Origin: JAHJQZ01 sp963676075
Lineage (GTDB): Bacteria > Pseudomonadota > Alphaproteobacteria > Rhizobiales > Devosiaceae
Length of the DNA stretch: 64,000 nucleotides
Direction: 5' to 3'
NCBI GenBank assembly: GCA_963676075.2
Contig: CAXXNZ010000031.1
Span: forward strand, 355,001-419,000
The notes below the pieces were generated by a model. The model had not been told where the DNA came from and did not search any database. It saw nothing but the letters and a program-made list of their open reading frames with translations. Each line of letters begins with the position of its first letter. Position 1 is the first letter of the stretch. Positions 36,781-45,245 of the stretch are shown here, piece by piece. The position numbers were made by a program, and so were the translations under genes.

Positions 36781-37092
36781 ATGCGCATTGATGCTCCTGT
36801 AGTGTCACCCTCCGGCGCCTCCGCTCCCAAGGCGCCCGCTCACCCTCTCAGCTTCACCATCCTGGTATCGGCCTCGCCGGGAATCGTGCTCGTCTGGACC
36901 CAGATCTGGGCGGCTTTCGCCATCCTCGTCTGGGCCATCGGACACTATCTCGTGCCCGGACCGACTGGCGAACTGATTGTCGCCGCTGTTCTGATCGTGC
37001 CGGTCGTCGTGCTGTCCGTCAGAATGGCAAAAGCCGCTATCAAGGCCGAGATCGAACTCGCAGCCGACGCGCCGGGCCACTCAACGGCCTAA
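36781..37092 (+). CDS. Small membrane protein of unknown function
   Basis: 103 aa from ATG 36781; a GTG at 36772 is in frame. After a Pro/Ala/Ser-rich start, two membrane helices follow (FTILVSASPGIVLVWTQIWA into AAFAILVWAIGHYLV and LIVAAVLIVPVVVLSVRMA) with a short acidic C terminus. No family is recognised. It is convergent with the polysaccharide polymerase gene, which starts its stop codon 12 bases away. Confidence 0.6.
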   Translation: MRIDAPVVSPSGASAPKAPAHPLSFTILVSASPGIVLVWTQIWAAFAILVWAIGHYLVPGPTGELIVAAVLIVPVVVLSVRMAKAAIKAEIELAADAPGHSTA

Positions 37093-37103
37093 CGAACGCC
37101 GGA

Positions 37104-38411
37104 TCAGGCCGGAGCGGCAGGCGCAATTGGACTGGGCGGTCTTGACCTCGGGCGGTGGCGCTTCCGCACCAGACGCGGATAACTGGTGGTCACGCCCCAG
37201 ATCAGACCGGTCAGAAGGTAGAAATGCCGCCAGTGATCGATGTCGATGATGGCGGCCTCGATCACCAGCGGCACGTAGGTTGCGAACAGCGCGATCAGGA
37301 TCAGACGGTTGGGCGAGGGGATTGCAAGACGGCTGACGGCCCGCCACAGGGTCGCGCCGATCAGGGTGTAGAGCGCAAGCCCACCGCCCCAGCCATAGGC
37401 CAACAGCACCTTGACATAGGTGTTGTGCGGGTCTTCCGAGATCCTCAGCGTGCTGAATTCGGTCGGACCGATCCCCCAAGGGTGAGACAAGGCCAGATCG
37501 AACGCATAGCCCTGCCGGCCGAAACGGCCGGTCGAACCGGTATCGTAATTCTCGGCGACGGAGAAGCGCTGCAGGAAAAGGTCGCGCACGGAATCGATGC
37601 TGAGCAGCAGCGCCAGCAGCACCATCAGCAATGCCGCGCCGACCAAGGCGATCAGCAGCATGCGCGCCTTGTCGGTGGCGCGCGCCTCCAGAAAGAACAC
37701 CAGCGTGAAACTGATCAGCGTCGCCGCGGCGATGGAGCCCCAGGCGCCACGCGAGAAGGAAACGAAGATGCCGACGAACAGCACCGAGAAGATGAGGCCC
37801 GACACGAGCGTTGTGCGGCCGCGTTCGAGAAACAGCTTCTGCGCCGCCCAGACGGCAGGCAGGACCAGGAACGGTCCGTAGACATTGGGATCCTGAAACG
37901 TCGCCTTGGCGCGCTGGTATCTCAGGAACAGCTCTCGTCCCGGAATGAGGCCGAGATAGGCAAGGGTGCCGATCATCGCGACGATCACCGCCGCCAGCGT
38001 GTAGGTCTTCATGATGGCGGTAAAGCGCCGGTTCACATCCTCGGCGAGGTAGTTGGCGGCGAAATAGGCGGTGAACCACAAAAAGAACGTCACCACCACA
38101 TAGATCAGCGAGGGAAGAACCTCGGTGTTTACCGGCTGGAAGGCGCTTATGGCGGCGAAAGGTATGAACACGACCAGCAGGTTGAACAGGTTCAGCGTGC
38201 CGCGAAACAGCTGCAAGCCGGCGATGATGGCAACCGGCAGAACCAGTACGAAAGCAAACTCGTAAGGCGAGGGTTCGATCAGAACGAACCCACCGGAAAA
38301 GATCCACACCGCGACCATGACCGGTAGCAGAGCCTGGGCGCGGGCCTTGATGACCGCGCCGCCCAGCGCGGCCGAACCCGAGCTGTGGGTCTCGGCTGCC
38401 GTGAGGTTCAT
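37104..38411 (-). CDS. O-antigen ligase / Wzy-like polysaccharide polymerase
   Basis: 435 aa, start at 38411 overlapping the stop of the upstream gene by one base (TGATG). About ten to twelve membrane helices, with the large periplasmic loop typical of WaaL/Wzy proteins, including FQDPNVYGPFLVLPAVWA and the Wzy_C block SFSRGAWGSIAAATLISFTL. The later motif LSHPWGIGPTEFSTLRISED, then PHNTYVKVLLAYGWGGGLAL, is characteristic. It would polymerise or ligate undecaprenyl-linked repeat units on the periplasmic face. It is translationally coupled to the priming phosphotransferase. Confidence 0.92.
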   Translation of the reverse strand: MNLTAAETHSSGSAALGGAVIKARAQALLPVMVAVWIFSGGFVLIEPSPYEFAFVLVLPVAIIAGLQLFRGTLNLFNLLVVFIPFAAISAFQPVNTEVLPSLIYVVVTFFLWFTAYFAANYLAEDVNRRFTAIMKTYTLAAVIVAMIGTLAYLGLIPGRELFLRYQRAKATFQDPNVYGPFLVLPAVWAAQKLFLERGRTTLVSGLIFSVLFVGIFVSFSRGAWGSIAAATLISFTLVFFLEARATDKARMLLIALVGAALLMVLLALLLSIDSVRDLFLQRFSVAENYDTGSTGRFGRQGYAFDLALSHPWGIGPTEFSTLRISEDPHNTYVKVLLAYGWGGGLALYTLIGATLWRAVSRLAIPSPNRLILIALFATYVPLVIEAAIIDIDHWRHFYLLTGLIWGVTTSYPRLVRKRHRPRSRPPSPIAPAAPA

Positions 38412-39931
38412 CAGTAGGCGTTCTCGCGGCTGGTCAGCAGCGAGATCGGCGTCATGATGACGATGTAAAGGTCAAGGAAAACCGACCAGTTCTCGATGTA
38501 GTAGAGGTCGTGATTGACCCTTTGCATGATCTTGTCGATCGTGTCGGTCTCGCCGCGCCAGCCATGAATCTGGGCCCAGCCGGTGATGCCCGGCTTGACG
38601 CGGTGACGGGCGAAATAGCCGTCGACGGCCTCGTAGTAGAGCTGGTTGGCCGCCTTGGCCTCAAGCGCGTGCGGACGCGGCCCGACAATACTGAGGTCGC
38701 CCTTCAGCACATTGAACAGCTGGGGCAGTTCGTCGATCGAGGTCTTGCGGATGAACCGGCCGACCGCAGTGACGCGCGGATCGTTCCTGGTCGCGAGCTT
38801 GGCGGCATTGGCGTCCGATTTGTCGGTGTACATCGAGCGGAACTTGTAGATCTCGATGAGCTCGTTGTTGAACCCGTGGCGCTTCTGGCGGAACAGGATC
38901 GGACCGGGACTGTCGAGCTTGATGGCGATGGCGGTGATCGCCATGATCGGTGACAAAAGGATCAGCGCGGTCAGCGCCACGATCTTGTCGAACAACCACT
39001 TGAAAACCAGGTTCCAGTCCGAGATCGGCCGGTCGGCGACGTCGAACACCGGTACGCCGCCGACATAGGAATAGGCGCTGGCGGCGAACTTGAGCTTGCT
39101 CATATGGGCGGAAAGCCGGATGTCGACCGGCAGGATCCAAAGCTGCTTGAGCATGTCGAGCACGCGCTTTTCCGCCGAGAGCGGCATGGAGACGATGACC
39201 AGGTCGACATGGGCCTTGCGCGCGAAATCGGGCAGGTCGGAGACCTTGCCGAGCTTGGGATAGCCGCCGACGAAATCGGGCGAGCGTTCATCGATACGGT
39301 CGTCGAACAGCCCAAGCACTTCGACATCGGAATCGGTCTTGTTGTTGAGCGCGCTGATGAGCGCTTCCGCATCGGCGCCGCCGCCGACAATGACGGTGCG
39401 GCGCTGAATCTCGCCGGTGGCGGTCCAGTGCCAGACAAGCGCGCGCAGGGTCAGTCGGAAGAAGATCAGCGAAGCAGCGCCAGTGGCATACCAGGAGACG
39501 AGCCAGACGCGGGAAACCTGGTCCTGGATCTTCAGGAAGAACACCACGCCGAGCAGCACCATAAACGTCACCGACCAGGCAGCCAGTGCGCGTCCGATCT
39601 GGTGCAAGCGCGAGCGGTAGGCGGAGATGGTGTGGGTGCGCGCGGTGCTGAGCAGCACGTTGGACAGCACCACAGCGCCGAGCGTTGCCGGGTAGTAGAA
39701 CGTGTCTCCGCCGCCACCGACGTAAACGTAGTAGATGGCAATTCCGACGGCGAACAGCAGCGTTGCTTCAAGCAGCTGCGCCACACCGACGATAACCGGC
39801 GCAGACAGGGAACGTTCGAATGGCCGGGAGACAATGTGTTGGGCCGCCTGGGTCAGCGAACGGCCGTCGCCGGCGGTTGTGTTGCCCGTAGCATGATCGA
39901 GAATAACCTGGCGCGTATCTATGCGAAACAT
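38411..39931 (-). CDS. Undecaprenyl-phosphate glucose/hexose phosphotransferase (WcaJ/HfsE type)
   Basis: 506 aa from the ATG at 39931 (GGGA seven bases upstream). The N-terminal half has four to five membrane helices and a CoA-binding-like domain (TVIVGGGADAEALISALNNK). The C-terminal bacterial sugar transferase domain contains FDKIVALTALILLSPIMAIT, the DSPGPILFRQKRHGFNNELI stretch, IYKFRSMYTD, TSIDELPQLFNVLKGDLSIV, then VGPRPHALEAK, and KPGITGWAQIHGWRGETDT. It starts repeat-unit assembly by putting a hexose-phosphate on undecaprenyl phosphate at the inner membrane. The gene lies first in the pair with the polymerase. Confidence 0.95.
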   Translation of the reverse strand: MFRIDTRQVILDHATGNTTAGDGRSLTQAAQHIVSRPFERSLSAPVIVGVAQLLEATLLFAVGIAIYYVYVGGGGDTFYYPATLGAVVLSNVLLSTARTHTISAYRSRLHQIGRALAAWSVTFMVLLGVVFFLKIQDQVSRVWLVSWYATGAASLIFFRLTLRALVWHWTATGEIQRRTVIVGGGADAEALISALNNKTDSDVEVLGLFDDRIDERSPDFVGGYPKLGKVSDLPDFARKAHVDLVIVSMPLSAEKRVLDMLKQLWILPVDIRLSAHMSKLKFAASAYSYVGGVPVFDVADRPISDWNLVFKWLFDKIVALTALILLSPIMAITAIAIKLDSPGPILFRQKRHGFNNELIEIYKFRSMYTDKSDANAAKLATRNDPRVTAVGRFIRKTSIDELPQLFNVLKGDLSIVGPRPHALEAKAANQLYYEAVDGYFARHRVKPGITGWAQIHGWRGETDTIDKIMQRVNHDLYYIENWSVFLDLYIVIMTPISLLTSRENAY

Positions 39932-40099
39932 TTTGCGTTCCCGTGGCTGGTCCGGCAGTGCCGGGGACAATGCAATGCGATAAATCGAACTATTGACGTC
40001 AATTACTTACCCACGACCGATTATGCGGCGGCGGGATGAAAACAAGGTGAATCAGTGCCCTGACGCCGAGGCCGCAACTTCTTGATTGCCCGGACGCGG

Positions 40100-41221
40100 C
40101 TATCTGCGCTGCATCGCCAGAGCCTTGCCGTAGAGCGCTTCGATCCCGGCCGCCATGCGGGAAATGTTGAAGTGCTCGGCAACATATTCATGCAGTTCGC
40201 GTGCCTCTTCACGTGCCCTGTCGGCGTCGGCGAGAAAGCGTCCCATGGCCGATTTCAGTGAGCCGACGTCCCGAGCCGGAACGAGTCGATCGGCGTACGG
40301 GCCGAAGATTTCCTTTATCCCGCCGACATTGGTGGCGATGACCTGGCGCCCGCTCGCCGCCGCTTCGAGGACGACGTAGGGCAGGGACTCGTGGAAGGAC
40401 GGCATGACCACACAGGATGAACGGGCGAACACTTCGCGTGCCGGACGGACGCCGACAAAGCGGACGCGGTCCTGAAGGCCGAGCGTGTCGGCAAGTTGTC
40501 GGATGGAGGCTTCGTCCCGGCCACCGCCCGCCAGGATAAGGGTTGCCGGCGTGCCGTCGCTTCGGGTGGTATCGGAGAGGGCCTCGAGCAGGATGGGCAC
40601 GCCCTTGAGGGCGCGCAACTCGCCGATGAAGGCGAAATCGAACTGTTCGTCGGCTTCGGGCAGGGGTTCGAAATCATCCGGTCCGAGGCCGTTGTGGACG
40701 ACGTCCGACACACAATTCGGCGCGCCGATGATCTCGGAATAGGCTGTGCGGGCATATTCGCTTTCAAAGGCGATGGCGTCATTCATGCCGAGCATCATCC
40801 TTTCGGCGGAACGCAAGAGGTCACCGCTTCGTTGCCCGACCTTGAAATTGAGCACGCCACCGTGGGGTGTATAGATGGCGACACGGTCGCGGACGCCGAA
40901 GGCGGCCATGCGCGCATAGACCCCGCCTTTCGCACCGTGTCCGTGGACGACATCGGCGCCAAGCCTCCTGGCGAGACGCCTGATCTTGAGTCCCGCCAAG
41001 GCGTCGGTGAGGCCGGGCTGGCGGGCGATGGGCAGACGATGAATGCCGAGTGTCAGAAGCGGTTCCAGCCGGGCGACGCCGCGTTCGGTCTGCGCGTCGG
41101 AAAAACTTCCGTCCATGGCAAGGCCGACATTGCGACCCTGCTTGGCGAGTATTTCCGCCAGATCGACGGCATGCCGCCACAGTCCCCCCGTGGGAGCCCT
41201 CAGAACCATGAGAATATTCAT
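40100..41221 (-). CDS. Glycosyltransferase family 4
   Basis: 373 aa from the ATG at 41221. It begins MNILMVLRAPTGGLWRHAVD, a donor/acceptor glycine-rich loop of GT4 enzymes, then ADVVHGHGAKGGVYARMAAF, IYTPHGGVLNF and, in the C-terminal Rossmann half, FAFIGELRALKGVPILLEAL, then the E-x7-E region SFHESLPYVVLEAAASGRQV and TNVGGIKEI. It is a cytosolic retaining transferase adding one sugar to the lipid-linked unit. It is the only dedicated chain-building transferase seen in this locus. Confidence 0.92.
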   Translation of the reverse strand: MNILMVLRAPTGGLWRHAVDLAEILAKQGRNVGLAMDGSFSDAQTERGVARLEPLLTLGIHRLPIARQPGLTDALAGLKIRRLARRLGADVVHGHGAKGGVYARMAAFGVRDRVAIYTPHGGVLNFKVGQRSGDLLRSAERMMLGMNDAIAFESEYARTAYSEIIGAPNCVSDVVHNGLGPDDFEPLPEADEQFDFAFIGELRALKGVPILLEALSDTTRSDGTPATLILAGGGRDEASIRQLADTLGLQDRVRFVGVRPAREVFARSSCVVMPSFHESLPYVVLEAAASGRQVIATNVGGIKEIFGPYADRLVPARDVGSLKSAMGRFLADADRAREEARELHEYVAEHFNISRMAAGIEALYGKALAMQRR

Positions 41222-41362
41222 GGATATGCGTTCCTGGTCCTCGATTGAGCAAGTGCCCTCCACCGCGCATCCCTGCAGGACGGCGGTTTCAGCTCAGATC
41301 GGGGTCATGAGATCACACGAATGATTATTCGGAGTTAAGGCGTCTGGGGCTTGGGCTGGAAA

Positions 41363-41929
41363 TCAGAACCAGCGGTCCTCGACGACGATGGTGTCGCCGG
41401 GAAAGACCGGGAAGTCCAGATCCACGCTGCCTTTTGCCATCGTGCCGCCGGCGATGGGTCGGTAGATGACGACGTGATCCCGGCTGGCGGTCTCCTTGAA
41501 GCCGCCGGCGGTCGAAATCGCGGCACGCGCGGTCATGCCATAAACGAACGGATACTTGCCGGGTGCGGAGACTTCGCCCTGGATGAAGAACGGCCGGTAT
41601 TCGGCGACCTCGACGGCGACATTGGGATTGCGCAGATAACCGGCGGCAAGTGCCGCGGTCAGCCGGGCCGCTGCGGTTTGCGTGGTCGAGCCGCGCACCT
41701 CGATCGGTCCGGTCAGCGGGAACGAGATATAGCCGGAATCGTCGACCCGATAGGTGTTCGAAAGGTCGGCCTCGCCATAGACGGTGACGCGCACGGTGTC
41801 GCCGGTATCGAGCAGGTAAGGCCCACTGGTGTCGATGCTGTAGGACTTTTGCAACCCATTGGCACAGGCCGTCAGCAAAAGCGACAGGCCAATGGCAACG
41901 ACAACGCGGGCGAAACGACCGAACAACAT
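41363..41929 (-). CDS. Polysaccharide export lipoprotein (Wza/HfsD-like, Poly_export + SLBB)
   Basis: 188 aa. The N terminus is a lipoprotein signal (VVAIGLSLLLTAC, Cys at about residue 22). The Poly_export domain reads YLLDTGDTVRVTVYGEADLS, then TYRVDDSGYISFPLTGPIEV; one SLBB domain follows (FFIQGEVSAPGKYPFVYGMT and KETASRDHVVIYRP). At 188 residues it is half the size of Wza, so it matches the short BexD/ExoF-like exporters. It should form or plug the outer-membrane exit channel. It is divergent from the Wzz-type gene, with which it should form the trans-envelope complex. Confidence 0.92.
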   Translation of the reverse strand: MLFGRFARVVVAIGLSLLLTACANGLQKSYSIDTSGPYLLDTGDTVRVTVYGEADLSNTYRVDDSGYISFPLTGPIEVRGSTTQTAAARLTAALAAGYLRNPNVAVEVAEYRPFFIQGEVSAPGKYPFVYGMTARAAISTAGGFKETASRDHVVIYRPIAGGTMAKGSVDLDFPVFPGDTIVVEDRWF

Positions 41930-42089
41930 GCAGGAAACCCCGACAGGAACACCTGTCCATCACTTGCACGGCATGGTTAATTTTCTACTTAGGCCTGCAA
42001 AATGCGCGGCTTATCCGCTCACCCTTAACCGAATGCTTACCACGATGGAGAATAAACGCAGACGAGTGAAAAGAGTTTGAGGACACATC

Positions 42090-45038
42090 ATGGTTGCGAC
42101 CCACGATCCAGAAACGGCGCGGATCGACATAGGAACGATGTTGTCCGAGGTGTGGCGCCGCAAGTGGCGCATCGCCGGCGTCACCATCGCGCTGTTGGCG
42201 CTCACCTATATCGCCCTGCTGTTCGTGCCCAAGCTATACGAATCCTCCGCCAGCCTTCTGGTCGGATCGCGTGACACCAGTTTCACCAAGGCCAGCACCG
42301 TTACCTCGTCGTCGTCGGGCGGGGGCGGCGGAGACGCCATGGCGATCGCCAGCCAGGTCGAACTGATCCAGTCGCGCGACACGCTGCTGCCAGTCATCGA
42401 ACGTCTCGATCTGAAGGACGTGCCCGAGTTCAACACTGCCTCGCCGGGTCTTGTCGGCACTTTGCTCGGCCTTCTCGGCCAGGCGCCGCCGCCGCCCAGG
42501 GATGTGACCGCGACGGTGCTCGCCAATCTCGAAAAGCGCCTGACCGTGATCAGGGAACGCGATTCACGCGTTGTCTCCATCCTGTTCCGCTCCGAGGACC
42601 CGGCGCTTGCCGCCAGGGTGGCCAACGCCATCGCCACCGCCCATGTCAACCGCAGTGCCGGGCTTGAGGTGTCGGACACGGCGGACGCCAGCAAATGGCT
42701 CGAGACCGAAATCGACAAGATGCGCAAGAAGGTTGCCGCCGCCGATGCGGCGGTCGCCAATTTCCGCATCGCGAACGATCTGTACAAGGGCAAGGACGGC
42801 ACGTCCTCGCTGGTCGAGCAGCAGCTGTCCGATATCGCCAGCCAGATCACCCAGTCCCAGGAGCGCGAAAGCACGGCGCGGTCCCGCTCGACGGTGCTGC
42901 GTAGCCTGCTCCAGAAGGGCAAGCCGATCGATTCCGTTCCGGCGGTTCAGGATTCGGCCGTCATCGCTGCGCTCGCCAAGCAAAGATCCGAGCTGCAGGG
43001 CAAGAAGGCCGAAATGCTGGCGCGCTTGCTGCCCAGCCATCCGAGCGTTGAAGCCGCAACGGCGCAGATTCGTGAAATCGACAAGCAGATGGCGGCGGAA
43101 GGCCGGCGCATCGCCGACGCACTTTCGTCCGAAGCCGATATCGAGGCCGGCATCCAGAAATCGATGCAGGACAAGCTCACCCAGTTGAAGGCGACGGCCT
43201 CGACCGATCTGACCAATGGCGTCTCGCTGTCCGAGCTTGAGCGCGAGGCCAAGGCGCAGCGCGATCTGCTCGAAAACTACCTTGTGCGCTACCGCGATGC
43301 TTCGGCGCGCACCGATATCAATTCCGCCCTGCCGGACGTGCGCATCGTCAGCGAGGCGGCGCCGAGCTACGTGCCGGCCTCTCCCAAGACGAGTTTGATC
43401 CTGATCGCGGTGCTGGTGGTCTCTCTTGCCGGACAGATCGGCTATATCCTTTTCGCTGAACTCGCCTCGGGCCGCGCCGTCATCGCTGGACAGGACGATT
43501 GGGGCGAATTCGAAGATGAAACCCCGCTCGACAGGCAATCGCCCGCGCGTGTCGCAGCCGGTCGGGTGCGCGAACAGGAACCGGTCCTGCCCGAAGACGA
43601 CGAGGTGCCGGAGCGCCTGATGCCGGCCAGTTCCGAGGAGCCGCCTCTGCGCGCATATCCCGCTGATGAGGCCGATGTCGACGCGGCCGCGGGCGACAAC
43701 AACGCGCCTCAACCCAAGCGTGCGCCGAATATCGTTTCCCGTTTTGCCGACCTGCTCCGGCGGCCGCCCCGCGAGGCGCGCTTTGAGTCGGACAATGATG
43801 ACATGGCCGATGGCGAGGAGACGCCGGACGCGTCCGAACCGATGACCGGTTCCGCCGCAGTGCTAGACCCGATGGCGCCCCCTGAACCGTCGCCGCTGTC
43901 ACAGAAGGAGCCACGGACTCAGTCGCGCCGGGCGCCACAGTCGGATTGGGCGACGCATATGGTCGCCAACGATGAGAGGGACGGGGAGCCCAGAGCCAAA
44001 CCTGGCACGCCGCCGTCGGACTGGGCGGCGCACATGGTCGCCAACGATGAGAGGGACGGGGAGCCCAGAGCCAAACCTGGTACGCCGCCATCGGATTGGC
44101 CGGCACGCATGGTCGCTGACGATGAGCAGCCCGGACGATCTGAAGCCAAACCCGATACACCGGCGCCGTCGCCCGACGAGCCCGTCGCGGAATCCGAAGC
44201 GCAAGCCCGGGCACCCGAGGCGGATGTGACGAAAGCGGAGCCCTCGGTCATCTTGCCAGAGAGCGTTTTCACGCAGGACGATGAAGCCGAGTACGCGCCG
44301 GACGAGCAGTACGCTGCCCCCGAACCCGTCACGCCTGCTGCAGCACCTGCACCCGTTGTCCCGGCTCCGGCAAGGTCTGCCGAACACCCGGCCGCCAAGC
44401 CTCGGGCCTCAACCCAGGTTCGCGAAACCGGTTATGTGTCGCGTAACTCTGGTGGCGCAGATCCGTACCGTCCGCAGACACGGCGGTTGCCCGAGTCGTT
44501 GAAGCCGTTGGTCAATGCCATTGTCACCGGTCGCGAGCGCATCGTGCTTGTTTCCGGGCTCGGCGATCCTGCCTTTTCGGAAGGGGTTGTCGAACAGATC
44601 GGCACGGCCTGTTCTGCCCTCGGACTTGGCGTCGCCACCATCGACGCCGCTTCCGGACGCGCCGGCGGTGCTGCCGGTCTCGGTGACCTTCTGGCCGGAG
44701 CTGCGAGTTTCGGCGATGTCGTTCATTCCGACCAGGGCGGGCATCTGGCCCGCGTTCCATGGGGTCGGAAGAGCAAGCTCGATGCGCGCTCGTCGCAGGG
44801 CGTCACGCTGGCCGAGGCGCTGTCCGATATCTACAACCTGGTGCTGATTTCGACGGGCGTGCCAGGGCCGGGGTCGAGCCTGCCCGTGTTTGCCGGCCTC
44901 GACGGCTATGTCCTTCTGGCCAGTGCCCTGCCGGTCGATGAATCGTCGCTGTCCGGCTTCGAGGCCGGCGCCGGAGCCCTCGGTTTCAAAAGGGTTCAGG
45001 TCGTCAGTGCCGGGGATGAGGATATGCAGGTCGCTTGA
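42090..45038 (+). CDS. Wzz/GumC-type polysaccharide co-polymerase fused through a long linker to a P-loop-less BY-kinase-like domain
   Basis: 982 aa, ATG at 42090 after GAGGACACATC. Residues 1-450 are a Wzz domain: first helix about 27-47, periplasmic coiled coils (KWLETEIDKMRKKVAAADAA), and a second helix about 434-456 after YVPASPKTSLILIAVLVVSL. Residues about 460-800 are a disordered Pro/Glu/Asp-rich linker containing three 25-residue repeats (SDWAxHMVANDERDGEPRAK). The last 180 residues follow a CapB/Wzc kinase order, but the Walker A place reads LVSGLGDPAFSEGV without GK[ST], Walker A' reads ATIDAASG, Walker B LVLISTGVPG, and there is no tyrosine cluster. ATP use by the usual mechanism seems impossible. 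It probably sets chain length and export as a structural partner. Confidence 0.88.
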   Translation: MVATHDPETARIDIGTMLSEVWRRKWRIAGVTIALLALTYIALLFVPKLYESSASLLVGSRDTSFTKASTVTSSSSGGGGGDAMAIASQVELIQSRDTLLPVIERLDLKDVPEFNTASPGLVGTLLGLLGQAPPPPRDVTATVLANLEKRLTVIRERDSRVVSILFRSEDPALAARVANAIATAHVNRSAGLEVSDTADASKWLETEIDKMRKKVAAADAAVANFRIANDLYKGKDGTSSLVEQQLSDIASQITQSQERESTARSRSTVLRSLLQKGKPIDSVPAVQDSAVIAALAKQRSELQGKKAEMLARLLPSHPSVEAATAQIREIDKQMAAEGRRIADALSSEADIEAGIQKSMQDKLTQLKATASTDLTNGVSLSELEREAKAQRDLLENYLVRYRDASARTDINSALPDVRIVSEAAPSYVPASPKTSLILIAVLVVSLAGQIGYILFAELASGRAVIAGQDDWGEFEDETPLDRQSPARVAAGRVREQEPVLPEDDEVPERLMPASSEEPPLRAYPADEADVDAAAGDNNAPQPKRAPNIVSRFADLLRRPPREARFESDNDDMADGEETPDASEPMTGSAAVLDPMAPPEPSPLSQKEPRTQSRRAPQSDWATHMVANDERDGEPRAKPGTPPSDWAAHMVANDERDGEPRAKPGTPPSDWPARMVADDEQPGRSEAKPDTPAPSPDEPVAESEAQARAPEADVTKAEPSVILPESVFTQDDEAEYAPDEQYAAPEPVTPAAAPAPVVPAPARSAEHPAAKPRASTQVRETGYVSRNSGGADPYRPQTRRLPESLKPLVNAIVTGRERIVLVSGLGDPAFSEGVVEQIGTACSALGLGVATIDAASGRAGGAAGLGDLLAGAASFGDVVHSDQGGHLARVPWGRKSKLDARSSQGVTLAEALSDIYNLVLISTGVPGPGSSLPVFAGLDGYVLLASALPVDESSLSGFEAGAGALGFKRVQVVSAGDEDMQVA
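43941..44165 (+). repeat. Three tandem 75-bp repeats inside the Wzz-type gene
   Basis: Units begin at 43941, 44016 and 44091, each starting TCGGA(T/C)TGG. The first two differ at only a few bases; the third is diverged. All keep the reading frame, adding 25 residues each (SDW...MVANDER...AKPGTPP). Copy number may vary between strains. Confidence 0.9.
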
Positions 45039-45245
45039 AAGCGTGAAACGGAAGAGCCTCGGCGCGGTGTCGCGGCGTGGTCAACAGGTATGGTCTAGGA
45101 CCTTGAAATATCGCATGTTGGCGCGCGGCTGCGGTCTTTCAGTGTTGTCTAAGCCATTTTGTTGCGGGTACCCGGTGCATCCGAAATTGCCGAACAACCA
45201 ACAGGTCGCCGGCTTCGCCGACGGGTTTTTATAAGGACCATTCGC

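Noticed and set aside
37155..38327. 390-codon plus-strand frame over the polymerase gene
   Set aside because: Product is almost all charged residues (many Gln, Arg, Asp), the reverse image of a membrane protein; the minus-strand Wzy-like gene is clear.
43941..44165. Tandem repeats considered as a CRISPR array
   Set aside because: The units are contiguous, without spacers, keep a reading frame and lie inside a long coding sequence.
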